From NCBI RefSeq assembly GCF_027596085.1, contig NC_072465.1:17252207-17316206 (forward strand): DNA of 64,000 nt. Reading direction: 5' to 3'. Below the pieces are notes generated by a model. The model saw nothing but the letters and a program-made list of their open reading frames with translations, made no database searches and was not told the DNA's origin. Origin of the DNA: Anoplopoma fimbria (taxonomy: Eukaryota > Chordata > Actinopteri > Perciformes > Anoplopomatidae). Below, one piece after another: positions 25,201-46,924 of this stretch. Both the position numbers and the translations under genes were made by a program. How positions within the stretch are numbered: the stretch's first letter is position 1; the number at the start of each line of letters is the position of its first letter.

Positions 25201-27675
25201 AATGAAAAAAGTTCAAACAAACTGTGGAGACTTACAAATTTTAGTTTCCAGGACTGTTTAACCTCAGTCACTACTCCACCCCGTTCATATTTAGAAAATG
25301 CTGAAGTATCACCAATGCTGAAGGAGTATTTGCCTGGTTATACAGGTGAAAAATAGAAAAGATATTCAGACAAAGATGAATTCTCATCATGACTATTGTT
25401 AACAATGGATGAGTGCACTGTGGGTGTGTGGAGTGTGGCTCATGCCTACACTTTGTGTTTTAGGTGTCAGCAGCTGAGGAAAGAAACAGTACAGAAACAA
25501 AGTGACACTAACCACGGTCTTTGATCTCCACAGGGCCGATGGTGTTGAGCTCTGTCATGCCTTGGACTTCAGAGAAGAAAACTTTAGAACCATCCAAAAA
25601 TTTATGCTGCTGGTCGTCTGTGCAGATCACCACTCCAGGATTCGCCTAAAATAAAGTAATGTCGATAACTTTCAAATTTGAAAGATATATTCGTATAACT
25701 TAAAGTTAGCTTATTTTTGACACTTTGAAAAAACCTGTAAAATACATTTGGATTGGGAATTATTCACATTTGAACCAGACAGGTCAATGTTGCCTTCTAT
25801 GTGGAGTTATTTATGTTCTTCCTGTGCATATTTGGATTTCATTTCACAGTCCAAAGACTCAAAAATGCCTGCAGGAGTGAATGTTACCCAACACAACTCT
25901 TAGCCAGATAAACAGGTTTTAAAATGGATGGCTTGATAAGTTAGAAATGCTTTCAATATGCCAGTATCATAAAGCAAATGTAGGGTATTACCTGAGAGAC
26001 ACTTTGTATCATCGCTGATGCCGGCTTCTCCCCATCCTCAAACTCAAACTCCTCCCCAAAGTCACAGAACAGCTGACTGAAAAGTAACCACAGGGTGTTT
26101 GCTTCTTTCTTTCCTCGCATTATCAAGTACATTCAATCTTTATTTTTTGACGGTTTATGTTTCCCACTTACCCACAGAGACCTTTGGTGTCTGCTACAAT
26201 GAACTTGATCCCACGCGAATGGCAGAGCTCATCAAATCGCTTCTGATCATCCAGTGAGGAGTCAGTGAGGAGCACCACCTGAAAAATAACAATTCACCCT
26301 CCACTCAGAAAGTGTTTCTCTTGTTGTTACTGTTGTTGTTTTTGTCTGTGCTCACCTTAAATCAGAGTTTAAGACGTGTAAGTACAAGCAGGATTTTGGG
26401 ACATCACAACTAGTTAATTTGGGGGTCAAATATACAAATAACATACCTTTTCAACTTGACAAGATAAATATTCTAAATGAGCCCCATTTTTATTTCCTGT
26501 TGTAATGTTTGTAAATATGGAGACAGCTTGTGTCCAGCAGTTAAACTTTTGAAATGGTAAATATTTGCATAGTCATAACCTTTTCAATGAGGGGAGAAGA
26601 AGTAGATGTAATTTTAAGAATCCCAATCAGGTCTAATATGCACCTAGTCTAGTCTTTATGCACCTGATATTAAGTACCTGAAACTGCAGAAGCAGGTCCT
26701 CATTCAGGGGTCCAGTGTGGGCCGACACACTCACATGTGGGTTTAAAGCAGACAGCTGTTGTAGGGAACATGTGGCTCGATTCTGACCAAGATGGGACTC
26801 CTTCAGGAAAAACTGGTGGGAAAATTAAATTACAGGTTGACAAAACAATCTCAACTCAACTTGGCTGTATCACACAGTCTTCATCTGCAAAGTGAGTTTG
26901 CTCAGGTATCATTTTTTAACCTTTTAGGATTATCATGAGCACCTTTTCAATGTTTTGTCAATAGCCTTTGCCAAGATCAAGAGGTTTGATGGCACGTTTT
27001 ATATTAAACTATAGTCAAAGCCTCATCAGCTATATATATAATCATTTTATGGAAACATTTAGAGCATTGGATTGAGAGGGGAGTAAATGTGCTTAATAGT
27101 GAAAGTGTAAGTAGTATTAACCTTTGTGATGGGCGAAATGTTGCATTTGTATTGTATTACTGCTGAAGAAACATTTTTAAAAGTTGAAGATTAAGACATG
27201 TAACAATGTTAGGATTTAAATAGAAAAAGCGATAGTAAAAAAAAAAAAAAAAAAAAGAAAAGATCACAGGACAACTACTGGCAGGTTTGGCAATTGGCAG
27301 GATAAGTGCCCTAACAGGAACTCGTTCACTTAAATCGCAGTTAAACGGAGGCTTTATCTGGGGTTGGTACCTGAGAGGACAGGTCGCTCCACTCCGCCCG
27401 GCCTTCATCCTGGACGGTGACAGACTTCACTCCGGACAGGATCACATTTTTGGCTATTTCTACCCCAAGACCACGCATGCCTGCAATGAGGACGTTGGTG
27501 GTGCCCATCCGTTTCATCGCCTCGTGACCCAGAACATACCTGTGCAGGTGCAAGAAGAAGTGAACCTCTGGGCCTTAATCAATCAATAGTTGATAACTGA
27601 TTGATTCGTATGAGTCGGTGGTACTTACAGCTGTCTGGAGTAGAACCCTTCATCGATTTCACCGATTTCTGACAT
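12272..27675 (-). CDS. uba7: Ubiquitin-like modifier activating enzyme 7 (E1 for ISG15), 21 exons, C-terminus not found
   Basis: E1 enzymes adenylate the C-terminus of a ubiquitin-like protein with ATP, take it as a thioester on a catalytic cysteine and pass it to an E2; UBA7 does this for ISG15. Exons, in coding order: 27629-27675, 27371-27539, 26678-26812, 26172-26278, 25992-26076, 25513-25645, 25236-25333, 24998-25147, 24659-24823, 24390-24494, 24202-24282, 23545-23700, 22809-22974, 22465-22661, 21284-21348, 19651-19861, 17565-17639, 16037-16238, 15855-15946, 13694-13786, 12272-12463. All have GT-AG borders and matching phases, giving 2724 nt or 908 codons. Human UBA7 has about 1012 residues, so the E2-binding ubiquitin-fold domain is missing. 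The ATG at 27675 has A at -3 and precedes [23 protein letters not shown]1 is the main alternative name: the sequence is close to both. Uba7 is favoured by linkage to mst1r, the absence of the long UBA1 N-terminal extension, and an upstream ISRE. E1 identity is near certain; the paralogue name is about 85%. Confidence 0.9.
14670..14800 (-). mobile_element. 3' tail of a non-LTR retrotransposon, in uba7 intron 19
   Basis: On the minus strand it reads from a GC-rich part (agcagcccactgctcctccg) through gcagagaattgtaaatttcc to cgctgtgggactaataaagg, a tail shared by many fish LINE/SINE copies. A second tail of the same type lies at 35198-35275. It is truncated, with no coding part. Confidence 0.55.
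15855..21348 (-). CDS. uba7: uba7 exons 15-19: second catalytic-cysteine half-domain
   Basis: Exons 15-19 encode residues 599-813. Landmarks are [128 protein letters not shown] and MYPTDFEK. Each matches the order seen in UBA1 and UBA7. A charged stretch around [20 protein letters not shown] lies at the exon 18/19 junction, the place where vertebrate E1s vary most. Intron 15 (about 1.4 kb) and intron 16 (about 2 kb) are the largest of this half. Intron 16 holds an unassigned open frame (19155-19508), which I do not regard as a gene. Confidence 0.9.
16561..16586 (+). repeat. (TC)n microsatellite in uba7 intron 17
   Basis: Thirteen TC units, followed by a short CA-rich stretch. Confidence 0.95.
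21575..22080 (+). repeat. Fish interspersed repeat, copy 2, inside uba7 intron 14
   Basis: This is a longer, better preserved copy, with aatatctcaacaactatcaa, gaatcctactgactttggtg, tagcgccatcatctggttg, accaaatacctgcaaaac and a run of 'gttagcatgctaacatgc'. The unit is internally duplicated: the 'ctcaacaa...' block and the 'gacttt...tctagc/ttagcgcca' block each occur twice, about 100-140 nt apart. It lies antisense to uba7. Confidence 0.7.
22235..22293. repeat. (AT)n microsatellite in uba7 intron 14
   Basis: Dinucleotide run of about 59 bp with a single C interruption at 22261. Confidence 0.97.
22465..24282 (-). CDS. uba7: uba7 exons 11-14: active adenylation domain and catalytic cysteine
   Basis: This is the ATP- and modifier-binding half. 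Exon 11 gives [10 protein letters not shown]. Exon 12 gives the nucleotide-binding [18 protein letters not shown] (from residue 426), the acidic [17 protein letters not shown] (456-472) and SQDIG. Exon 13 begins [10 protein letters not shown] and ends [11 protein letters not shown], with Asp528 in the place of the Mg-ATP aspartate of E1s. Exon 14 runs [20 protein letters not shown] through to [19 protein letters not shown]. Cys584 in PLCTLKNFP aligns with the thioester cysteine of UBA1 (PICTLKNFP). All the residues expected for catalysis of adenylation and thioester formation that I can place are intact, so this half does not look like a pseudogene. Confidence 0.93.
24390..27675 (-). CDS. uba7: uba7 exons 1-10: inactive adenylation half, first cysteine half-domain and four-helix region
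   Basis: Exons 1-5 (residues 1-181) form the first, ATP-free adenylation fold. They carry [13 protein letters not shown] at 12-24, including Arg14, which sits where E1s place an arginine reaching into the ATP site, then the Rossmann motif [28 protein letters not shown] at 154-169 is the usual transition into the first catalytic-cysteine half-domain, encoded by exons 6-7 (182-258). Exon 8 (259-308) is the helical segment. Exons 9-10 (309-398) return to the adenylation fold with [14 protein letters not shown] and [15 protein letters not shown]. Introns here are short, from about 90 nt to 1.0 kb. Intron 2 holds a run of 20 A (27237-27256). Intron 3 holds a dispersed repeat, described separately. 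Confidence 0.9.
26341..26640 (+). repeat. Dispersed repeat in uba7 intron 3, copy 1
   Basis: It starts tctgtgctcaccttaaat, with aagacgtgt and agcaggat following, then a diverged stretch including agcttgtgtccagcagttaa. A homologous copy in the same orientation lies at 28545-28800. The family is not identified. Confidence 0.55.
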
Positions 27676-27815
27676 GTTGCACTCTCCGATGTGAGGGATG
27701 ACCGGTCTGAAGTGAGGGATCAGCTGGAATGACACGACGACAACCCAGATCAAAAGTGGAAACAGAATGAAACTGAGCGTGACAAGTCAGCAGTTTATCA
27801 TTTACAAGAAATATA

Positions 27816-27832
27816 TTTCACTTTCGTTTCAC
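27816..27832 (-). promoter_or_regulatory. Interferon-stimulated response element (ISRE/IRF site) upstream of uba7
   Basis: On the minus strand the bases read GTGAAACGAAAGTGAAA. This holds GAAAGTGAAA, a perfect GAAANNGAAA site for IRF factors and ISGF3, plus a third GAAA one base away. It lies 141-157 bp upstream of the uba7 ATG, a usual distance for an ISG promoter. A weaker cluster with two GAAAC half-sites lies between it and the gene (27757-27775). Function is inferred from motif and position. Confidence 0.75.
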
Positions 27833-28266
27833 AAGATTCTTGGAGCTTGGTGTCGTGCCAATAAATGGTTTCCAACCTGGCCACCAGAGGGCGACTCGGG
27901 ACGGTTTATTGAGTTACAACCACCAAACTGTTGATGCAGTTAGTGAGTTTATTTATTTGCTCATTGTGGAAACTTTCTGTTTTGTTTTACTGTCCTGTCT
28001 ACGAGGACATAAGGGATGTCCTCTTCAGTAAAAATGACTTCCAGTTATGTTGATTTATTTTGGCTGGATGATTATGAAAAACTCGAGTTGTGTTTTAGGA
28101 AAAGAGCCTTCTTTGTAGCAGATTATATTTGCCAGGCCTGAGAAGGCAGAATGTTTTGTTTAAGATGGAGCGGTGAAGCAACATGTCATTTTGTAATCAA
28201 ATGTGACCTGATGAGATGTGGATCCACTGCAGCTGTACTGTTGGTGTCTTGTAAACCCATGAGGGT

Positions 28267-28272
28267 TATCTA

Positions 28273-28354
<82 letters not shown>
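28267..28354 (+). repeat. (TATC)n microsatellite, about 22 copies
   Basis: This is a nearly uninterrupted tetranucleotide tract about 0.4-0.5 kb upstream of the uba7 ISRE. On the minus strand it is (GATA)n. Confidence 0.98.
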
Positions 28355-28355
<1 letters not shown>

Positions 28356-28544
28356 TGTCAGGTAGCTGTCAAAGCCCAAGTTTTGGAAATGCTTTTTAGA
28401 CATTTTTAAGATTTGGTTTTGTATAATAACTTGTATTCTGCTTATAATTGTGCCTTGAATGTTTAACCTTTACTGTATAGAGTGGTGTATATGCAGAGTT
28501 TGACTCTAGGAGGCTGTTTTCACATTTATCTGCTGAAGGGGGAA

Positions 28545-28800
28545 AGTTTCTCTGTGCTCACCTTAAATCTGAGTTCAAGACGTGTGCGTAGGAGCAGGAT
28601 CACAACGTTGGAAGCCAATATTGTCCATATTCAACTTAGACACGCATTGTGGAATACTCTCACTGAGGAGGGACTTTTCAGTGAAGTAGGAGACATATTG
28701 TCTTCAGCATTTAAACCGTGAAATGAACATTATTTTAATTTGAAGTGATTCTGGATTTTTTAAAGAGGTAGAAGGAGAAGATGTAATAAACTTAACTGAT
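28545..28800 (+). repeat. Dispersed repeat upstream of uba7, copy 2
   Basis: It shares tctgtgctcaccttaaat, agacgtgt.gta, agcaggat, gagaca...ttgt.t.cagca.ttaaa and gagaaga.gtagatgtaat-like pieces with 26341-26640. Confidence 0.55.
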
Positions 28801-31725
28801 CATTTTTTGTGTGCAAAACATGACCGATACAATACCCTGCTTATTCATCAAAGCAATTTTTTTTATAAACGCACGTCTGAGGAGGGATCTTTAACAATTC
28901 GGTGTTGACACAACAATTAAACACCCTACTGTTTAATGTGTTTGTCATTCATTTTAACAATCTCAATGGTGAGGAGTCACAAAAACAAACCCCACGAAGA
29001 AAGTTCAGCATGCAAAGGAGTAAAAGGAAATGATTCATCATTACGTATCAAACAGAGGCAGTAATTATGGTCGACCAGTGTAATCTCATTGTGGTGTGTG
29101 AATGAGGAACAGACAACTTCAAGATCTCAAAAGGAACCTGAAATCAGAGTCAAAATTCACAAGATGCCTGAAATTACTGTATCATAAAACAGACAATTTA
29201 AAAACCAGCCTGCTGTGCTAAACTTGTGGGAAATAACTATTAATGGCAGTTCACTCTTTTAAACCCTCTTTTGGGAATTGAATCACATTAAGACATTAAT
29301 GTATCTCTGGAGATACTCGTGCTTAAAACTAAGTATTCCTTGTACGGACTAAATCTAAATCCAAGCTGCGTGGCCCATTGCACTGTTTGTTTGCTCCCTG
29401 TGGTACGAGCCAGGTTTTCAGCAAGTTACACAGGGAGAGAGACATACTCAAGGACTGGCTGTGATGTCCTTAACACTGTTGTTTTTGACAGTTTTCTCTG
29501 CGTCATGCAACATTTTCCTTCTGCACTTTTCTCTAGCCAATTGGGGCAGTGAATATGGCAACGCAGACTTTTCAAACAGTCTGTGAATATTGAACTTTGG
29601 ATTCAGTGGTAGATGTTTAACTTTTGGATCTATAAAGCTTTATTATTCAAATGAGTACATTTCTATTTGTACATGTTCTGATGATGAATAGCCTCATTTT
29701 TCATGTGACAGTATACTTCATTTCTCCTTTCTGTCAATGTTTTTTTTATTTGTTAAAGGTCACATTGCTGACATGATATGAGGTGGTCTGACTGGAGAGG
29801 GGAGACATTCCTCTCATAACTTCCTGGCTGGAGTTGCCTATACTTTAAGAGTAACATTATTCCATCATCTGAAAGCAATGCTTTTCTTGGCAAAAACCCT
29901 ACAGGCGTAACCGAGATCAGATTGCTATTTAAATGTTGAGAAAGTTTTTCCACAAAATTTGACACAATGACGCTTGAGTGGAAAAGCAGTCGGCTATATG
30001 GTATGAGGAAAAGATGAGCATATTCTTGAAGTGGTTTTATTTCGCAACTATTTCAAACTTCCTTGTTGCGGGCGCGGCTTCACAGAACAGCACCCACTTT
30101 AGAGTCAAGCGCGTCAGAATGACAATAGCATGTCCGGTCTACAACTTTCAAAATAAATCGGAAATCTTACTCCAGAACAGGTATCCTGTTTGGAACCAAT
30201 ACTTGTAGGCTAAATCCCTTGTAGAATATAAAAAATACAATTTTGTTGGCAAAAAAAATAAAATAGAAAAGAATCATCCAACTTAGCTCATGCAATAACG
30301 AAGTATATCGACAATCTGAATAAATGGGACACTAAGCTCACAAGTCTGCTTAAATTCAAGGATGTTTAAATTCAGTTGTTCAGTTTTTCATTAAAAGTTA
30401 CTTGGACTTGAATGTCATTCTGTGAACTGTAAGGTCTGATTTAATGATCTGTGTGTTTAATTGTTGCATCACAAATATTGTTACAGCGTAAATAATTCTA
30501 AAGATATGTAATATCATCATAGGCTTGTAAAATCAACAAATCGTGTTTGTTATATCAACAAATCATCTTTTCATTTGTAATGCATACAATTTATTTTGAA
30601 TTCCACTCCATTATTACTCTTAATTTTACTTTTTCCTCCCCTTCGGACTATTTCACATAGTGACGTGAACTTCCCCTCTTAAGAAAACAATTATCTTATA
30701 ATAAATGAATACAATCGCATCAGTAATACATTCTAAATCAAATAAACAATGTTATTAGAGATGATGCCTCAAATTCTTTCTAAAAGCATTATTATCTAAT
30801 CATTAACCCACACAGTCCCACCAGGAGGACTTCGTCCTGGTGCGCTATTATTTTGAAGTTTAAGATCCTTTTTTTTAATCTGTAGATTGTAGTTTTTTTC
30901 CAAAGCCTAGATGTAGTTCATTTTCAGAGTAAACTCGGTGCCAGTGGGACTCCGGTACTGTCAGGTGAGAAGCTGTTGCAGGTCAGTGAATGGACCTTCA
31001 CTAACACAGGATATTTATTTCTCAAAGAATTCACATTTTGAGACTGTTGGACAAATCAAGACATTCACTACCCTGTAAAAGCGAGGTAAGATGATTTCTT
31101 TTTTTTAAATAACCTACTTTTGTTATGGAATATGTCTAGAGTAGCCATTTGTGATAGTAGAGATGTGATTTTAGCAGTTATTATTAATTCAAATTATCCT
31201 ATTTAGTCATCTTGACTTTAATGCTCAGCTGACGTTAGTCTTTGCATAAATCAGTACCCATGAATTCAGGCATTTATTTCTTTTTTTGACTAATTTAGGA
31301 TAAGCTTTTACTTTGTTTATTCTGTAAATGGCTCAGGAGGCCGGGACATTTCCATAGTTGCTCCACATGTTGCAGCAAGTCATGTCTTGCCCACAGTAGA
31401 TTGTGTCTTGACTTTAGCAACTTGTTATTTATTACTGTATCAGTTTTATAACCCAAAAAGTAGCCAATAAGTAAAACATATCTGTTCATCACAAGTCTTA
31501 TTTGTCAGATCAAAGCAGCAACTACTGAATCACGGGGCTCAGCAGCTGATACTTTTTCCTCTTTCCTAAGTTCCCCATGCTGCATTTCTCAGTTTAAACA
31601 AGCTAAAATGTTTACAGTAGCCACCTCCACTTCTAAAGCAGTGCATTTCTGTTGAATGTGAGATTCAAATGTTACTGCTCTCTGTCTGTTAAATCTCAAC
31701 ATTCCTTCTGTGCTTTCCCTAACAG

Positions 31726-31809
31726 AGCTCCTGCTGGTTCTCCAGAATGTTCTCTTTGAGGAAAGTATCTTATAGGTGATACTCAACCACGGTGGGCTGT
31801 GACGTGGAG
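31726..31809 (+). other. Probable 5' UTR part of mst1r exon 1, with a short upstream ORF
   Basis: A good acceptor (tgctttccctaacag) ends at 31725. An upstream ATG at 31747 opens a 10-codon frame that stops at 31779, 30 nt before the main ATG. A strong donor, GCGAG|gtaaga, ends a possible non-coding first exon at 31085, which would splice to 31726. No transcript evidence is available, so this is inference from splice sites only. Confidence 0.4.
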
Positions 31810-42642
<10,833 letters not shown>

Positions 42643-42681
42643 GGGTGCAAAGTCCTAAGACTCTGATAGGAACGCATCCGT

Positions 42682-42687
42682 AATAAA
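42682..42687 (+). terminator. Candidate polyadenylation signal of mst1r
   Basis: The first AATAAA after the mst1r stop codon lies only about 40 nt downstream. Use of this site would give a very short 3' UTR. Other A/T-rich signals occur further on, so the true 3' end is uncertain. Confidence 0.35.
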
Positions 42688-45533
42688 GTTGGACAGCATA
42701 CAAGAAAAGTGTCAAGGTAACCTGGATCCAATCATGCGTCACATAAATTGTTTATCTTTTCTACAAACCTGAGCACGTGGAAGGTTTGGCTACTGATTTA
42801 AAAGACACTGTAGGTACTATAAACTCTTACTGGAGCTGAGACAAAACCGAGTTGGAAGTTTCCCATCCTTGTTACCACGTTTTATTTATAGCAAAATGGA
42901 GACAGCATAAAGATGGAACTAAATGCTTTTGTTTTAAACATCTGAAGTACAAGTGTGACAAAATGAATGTAAAATGTGCATTTGTTCTCAGACTTGTAGA
43001 ATAGGATGTGAGAATATGTGCTGTTATGGAAATATATGTCTCATTGCATTAGACTGTTTAACACAGGGTCTATAAATGCTGACATGCGCTCAACGGTCAA
43101 CATTTATTTATTTTTTACACAATTTTCCAGCTATATGGGGATATGATATAGATTATATCTCTTCATATAGGCTATATAATGTAGATTTAATACAAAAAGA
43201 CGTGTCCATGTGAAATCATTGTACGGGATGCACAATAACTCAATGTTCTCAGATTTAGAGCCATCCATTCTCTGACAAGCAAGCTGTCCGTGCTGTTCGG
43301 ATATCAATGAGGAGAAACACATCCAGTACCTGTCATTATCACTAGAGGGCAACCAATGCCTCCTTTTTATGCCTGCTTCCAAGGCTGCTGCAGTGATGTC
43401 TGCTGCACTATGGCAGACAGCCCAACACAAATATGTTACAACAACAGTACATCTACAATATATTAACATGAACAAACTCATTCATTCATTTCAACTCAAT
43501 CAACTTAACATGCTGTCCACACTGTGCGTGTTCTCTTGTTTTCTTGCATGTAATTACAATAATCTTCACAGCAAATTAAATAATCCATGGAATTTTAGAA
43601 TGTATGCACTGATTTTGAGCTTTCAGACTGACAATGCATTGCTTTTTAACAAAAAATAATTTATGTTGACCAATAAGCTTTCCACCAGGGGGGATTAACT
43701 TTGGTTCTGGTTTACTTGATTTTTGTCATTGCTGCATTTTCTCTCCTTCCTGCCAAGCTTGAACTGATGTTTCTTTGCTCCAGGTTTCACTGTAAATAGT
43801 GTTTTTGCGCAGACAAATGGTCGATTATTCATGCAGTACTTGTCAAGTAAAGGTGTCAAAAAAATGAAAGTCTCCCTAGACTTGTTTTTCCAAGCCTTGT
43901 CCTGAAAGTATAAAACCAAACAAGACAGTTCGACCTAAAAGAAAGTCACCTAAAATATATTCGTAACTGATTTTATTTCCTGAAAAAGAAAGTGCAGATC
44001 ACTTCAGCAAGAGAAGTCCTTTATGAAAGCGTATAATCAAAGCAAATGACGCAGGCAGTAAAGCCCCTGTTTTCAGTCAGGTGGATGAGAGGAAAAACAC
44101 ACTGTTAATGGTCTAAATTATGTCAGCTCAACCGGAGTGAAAACTACATGCTTCTGTTTAATCTGTGTATCTAGCATTTGTTATACTCTCTATGAATAAT
44201 TTACGGATCTAAAAAATAAAATAAAAAAGATCCCTTGCCTTCAGGAACTAAAAAGGTGGCAGTTATGATGACAAGCTCTAGTTTTATTCAGGTTGAGGTT
44301 GTGGATTTGAAAATGAGGTGATATCTGTAGCTAGATACCGAACAGAAAGCCCAAAACTATGGATATGTTTTGCTTTAACCACCATTGCATTTGAGATTTG
44401 CTTTTTTTTAAGTAATGCAAAAGCAAACACAGGATGTTATGTGTTTAAATTTAAACTACCTGCTCTTTCAATACCATCAGGACTTCAAAGAAATAAAATA
44501 AATCCCTTATTTCAGATCATTTAGTATTGTAGTATTTGTAGAGAGGCGAGCAGTGGAAAAGAAAAGGTTAGTCAATACATAGAAATTATGAGCTGCACAT
44601 GAACCCACAAATGTTAAAGACACATTTTATACCTCAGCCTAAAGGCAACCGAAACAGTTGAGGCTTCTGCAATGAAATAAAGTCTTTAAAGTAAGTCTTT
44701 TAACAGGTCTTTCCTGTAACTCGTCATCGGGATTTCATAATTAACTTATAAATGCAGCCTCTGGGATTGAATTAATCTGTTGACATTTAAAATAAAATTT
44801 GGCAATAAACAAGTACACTGGCATTGAAATCAAAAATTGAAAAGAAAAAAGAAAGATTGGCATCGGCTTTGGGTGAAAAAGGTTATAGTGAAAAACTGCA
44901 CAGTAGCAACCAAGCAATATTTTCCTCTGTTATTACCATGAATCTGCCTTTTTTATGATTTTAATTATTTTTGATTTGTTTTTCTTTATTTTTTAGATAG
45001 ATTTATTTTTTGTGACAATCTTACCTGCTTATGTTCAGGATTTGATTTCAATGCAGAAAACAAATGGTGTTTGGGGAAACTGTTAATGTGTTTAGGATGG
45101 TATGGGAATAAGTAAACACCCTCAGTCAACTATGTATAAACAAGTGTGTTGGAAGGTAGTAGAAAATCCCCATGGTAGTTCCTGGCCTCTTGGCTCTAGC
45201 CAGCTTGAAGGGTTAGTCAATGTATATAGCATTACACACATCGTCATAAACATGGGGGACTAGCAAGGGACACCTTAAAAAAGAATGGTCAAAATTGAAG
45301 CAGTAGAGGCAAATGATATCCTGAGTTATATCCTTTGAATGCGTCAAGTTTAAAAAACATAGGATCCTTCCCATGATGCAACTTGAAAGCATCTTTAACT
45401 GACGAATGATTGAACCATCCTTCAATGCATGATTGAAAAGCCTGATCCTAATCCTAAAGAGTCCCTGAGAACTGAAACCAAGTCTCAGATGCTCTATTTA
45501 TTCAGAAGAACTACATGTGTTTCTCCCCCACTT

Positions 45534-45534
<1 letters not shown>

Positions 45535-45604
<70 letters not shown>
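45535..45604 (+). repeat. (AC)n microsatellite
   Basis: About 35 uninterrupted AC units in the 3' flank of mst1r. Confidence 0.98.
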
Positions 45605-45605
<1 letters not shown>

Positions 45606-46283
45606 CCCCATCCAAACCCAGTAGCACAGTGAGGGGGAATAGCTGCAATGAAACAAGCCGAGAGAAGATCCCTAAAGTGTCTGGTCTAAAATTCCTTTTG
45701 TTGTCTTCAAGTGTATATATTTATAAATATTTTACACTTTTATTTCACACTGCCCTGGTTTTGAAGCAGAGTTCGGTTGAGATCTGCGAAACTGCAAATA
45801 CCATACAGCAGCTGTTGTGTGATCAATGATAAACTGGACAAGGCAAAGGAAAATAAACTGTGGCTAGCTGTTTACTGGCAAGACTTATGCAAATTCTTCC
45901 TATTCAGACTGAACGGAAGAACACAAGATTGGGACAGGGAATTTGCACTCTTAGTGGAGCTGCCAAAATATAATTCTTAACTGTAAATCATTGGTGTAGG
46001 GACCTTAGAAAAGTGGAATGGAGTTCAAATCAACTTCAGTGCAAATGTGTAATTTTTTTTTTTTCTACAGTGATAAATAAGGAGCCAATATTGTAAATGG
46101 ATAACTGCTTTTAAAGTTCCAAACATGACTGTCGATTTTGATTAACTAATGATGAGCTCAGTGAGCTTTAGCAATCTGGATGTGCATCTTGAAGCTTCAA
46201 ATGTATGTGGTAGTACCAGGCATCAGATTCTCTGCACCACTTGGCTTGAGGAGTAATAAAACAAAATAAAAAACAGGTCTGAT

Positions 46284-46924
46284 TCACTGATGTAGAGCCT
46301 CTCCTGGCAGGTGTTTTGAACTATATGCATTCACAGGCTGAAGATTTTCAACATTGCTCGAGGTCTCTCTGTTTGGTGTGAAATAGTCTGCAGAGGAAGA
46401 CAGAAAAAAAACACAAGAATGCATATTTGATCAATCGTCAACAAATGTACCAATGTATCAATTTGTAATTTTGCAAAACAAATGGAAAAACATTAACCAA
46501 ACAAGTCTAAATTCAATACATTTCAATAACTTGTTATTATTTCAATAACAAGTTCTAATAAAATATGCATGTATAACACATCTTCAAAAATACTTTATAT
46601 TAAGAGTAAATGTTAACATTAAGTTTGCTGATTGTGTAATAAGTGAAAGTAAAACCGTCATTTTGCATTTTCATAAAATTATATTTTCTAATCACTATTT
46701 TCTTAATAAATGGGCTGAATCCTTTATTTCTTAAAAGCCTTACTTCCTGTGAGAAATATCTTGTAAGTGGGTTTGTAGCCTTTCTCACACTTTTGTTCTC
46801 TGAATTGAATCTGCTATCCTTGAGCCTGTGTACCATCAGTAGATACCTGAATACTGAGGCAATCTTCCTCCCTCTCCCTTGCTCTTCTCCATTGTTGCAT
46901 TGCATTCAGAGGGAGGATGAAGAG
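46284..46924 (-). CDS. Possible small two-exon coding unit or 3' end of an unknown gene
   Basis: Two phase-matched pieces read on the minus strand. Exon A (46847-46924) follows a pyrimidine-rich acceptor (ctgtgacctcccag) and ends CAG|gtatct. Exon B starts at 46387 after cttcctctgcag and runs to TGA at 46284-46286. Joining them restores a codon (G + AC, Asp). From the ATG at 46892 the product has 49 residues: it begins MEKSKGEGGRLPQYSD, continues YFTPNRETSSNVENLQPVNA and ends YSSKHLPGEALHQ. The frame also stays open upstream of that ATG to the acceptor, so these could instead be the last two exons of a longer gene. No family is recognised. The hydrophilic, Ser/Asn-rich composition would suit a cytoplasmic tail or a disordered micropeptide. 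It is convergent with mst1r. Confidence 0.35.

Larger units (their letters stand above)
27833..31725. other. Upstream region shared by uba7 and mst1r
   Basis: This divergent interval has no recognised coding exon. It carries a (TATC)n tract, one copy of a dispersed repeat (28545-28800), an 8-bp-stem hairpin at 30819-30842 (CACCAGGA / TCCTGGTG), and the candidate mst1r first-exon donor at 31085. 'CCACCAGAGGGCGACTCGG' near 27880 resembles sequence often seen in fish repeats. Confidence 0.5.
42643..46283. other. mst1r 3' flank; no gene seen
   Basis: This probably contains the mst1r 3' UTR and then AT-rich non-coding DNA. The only structured element is the long (AC)n tract at 45535-45604. Confidence 0.5.
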
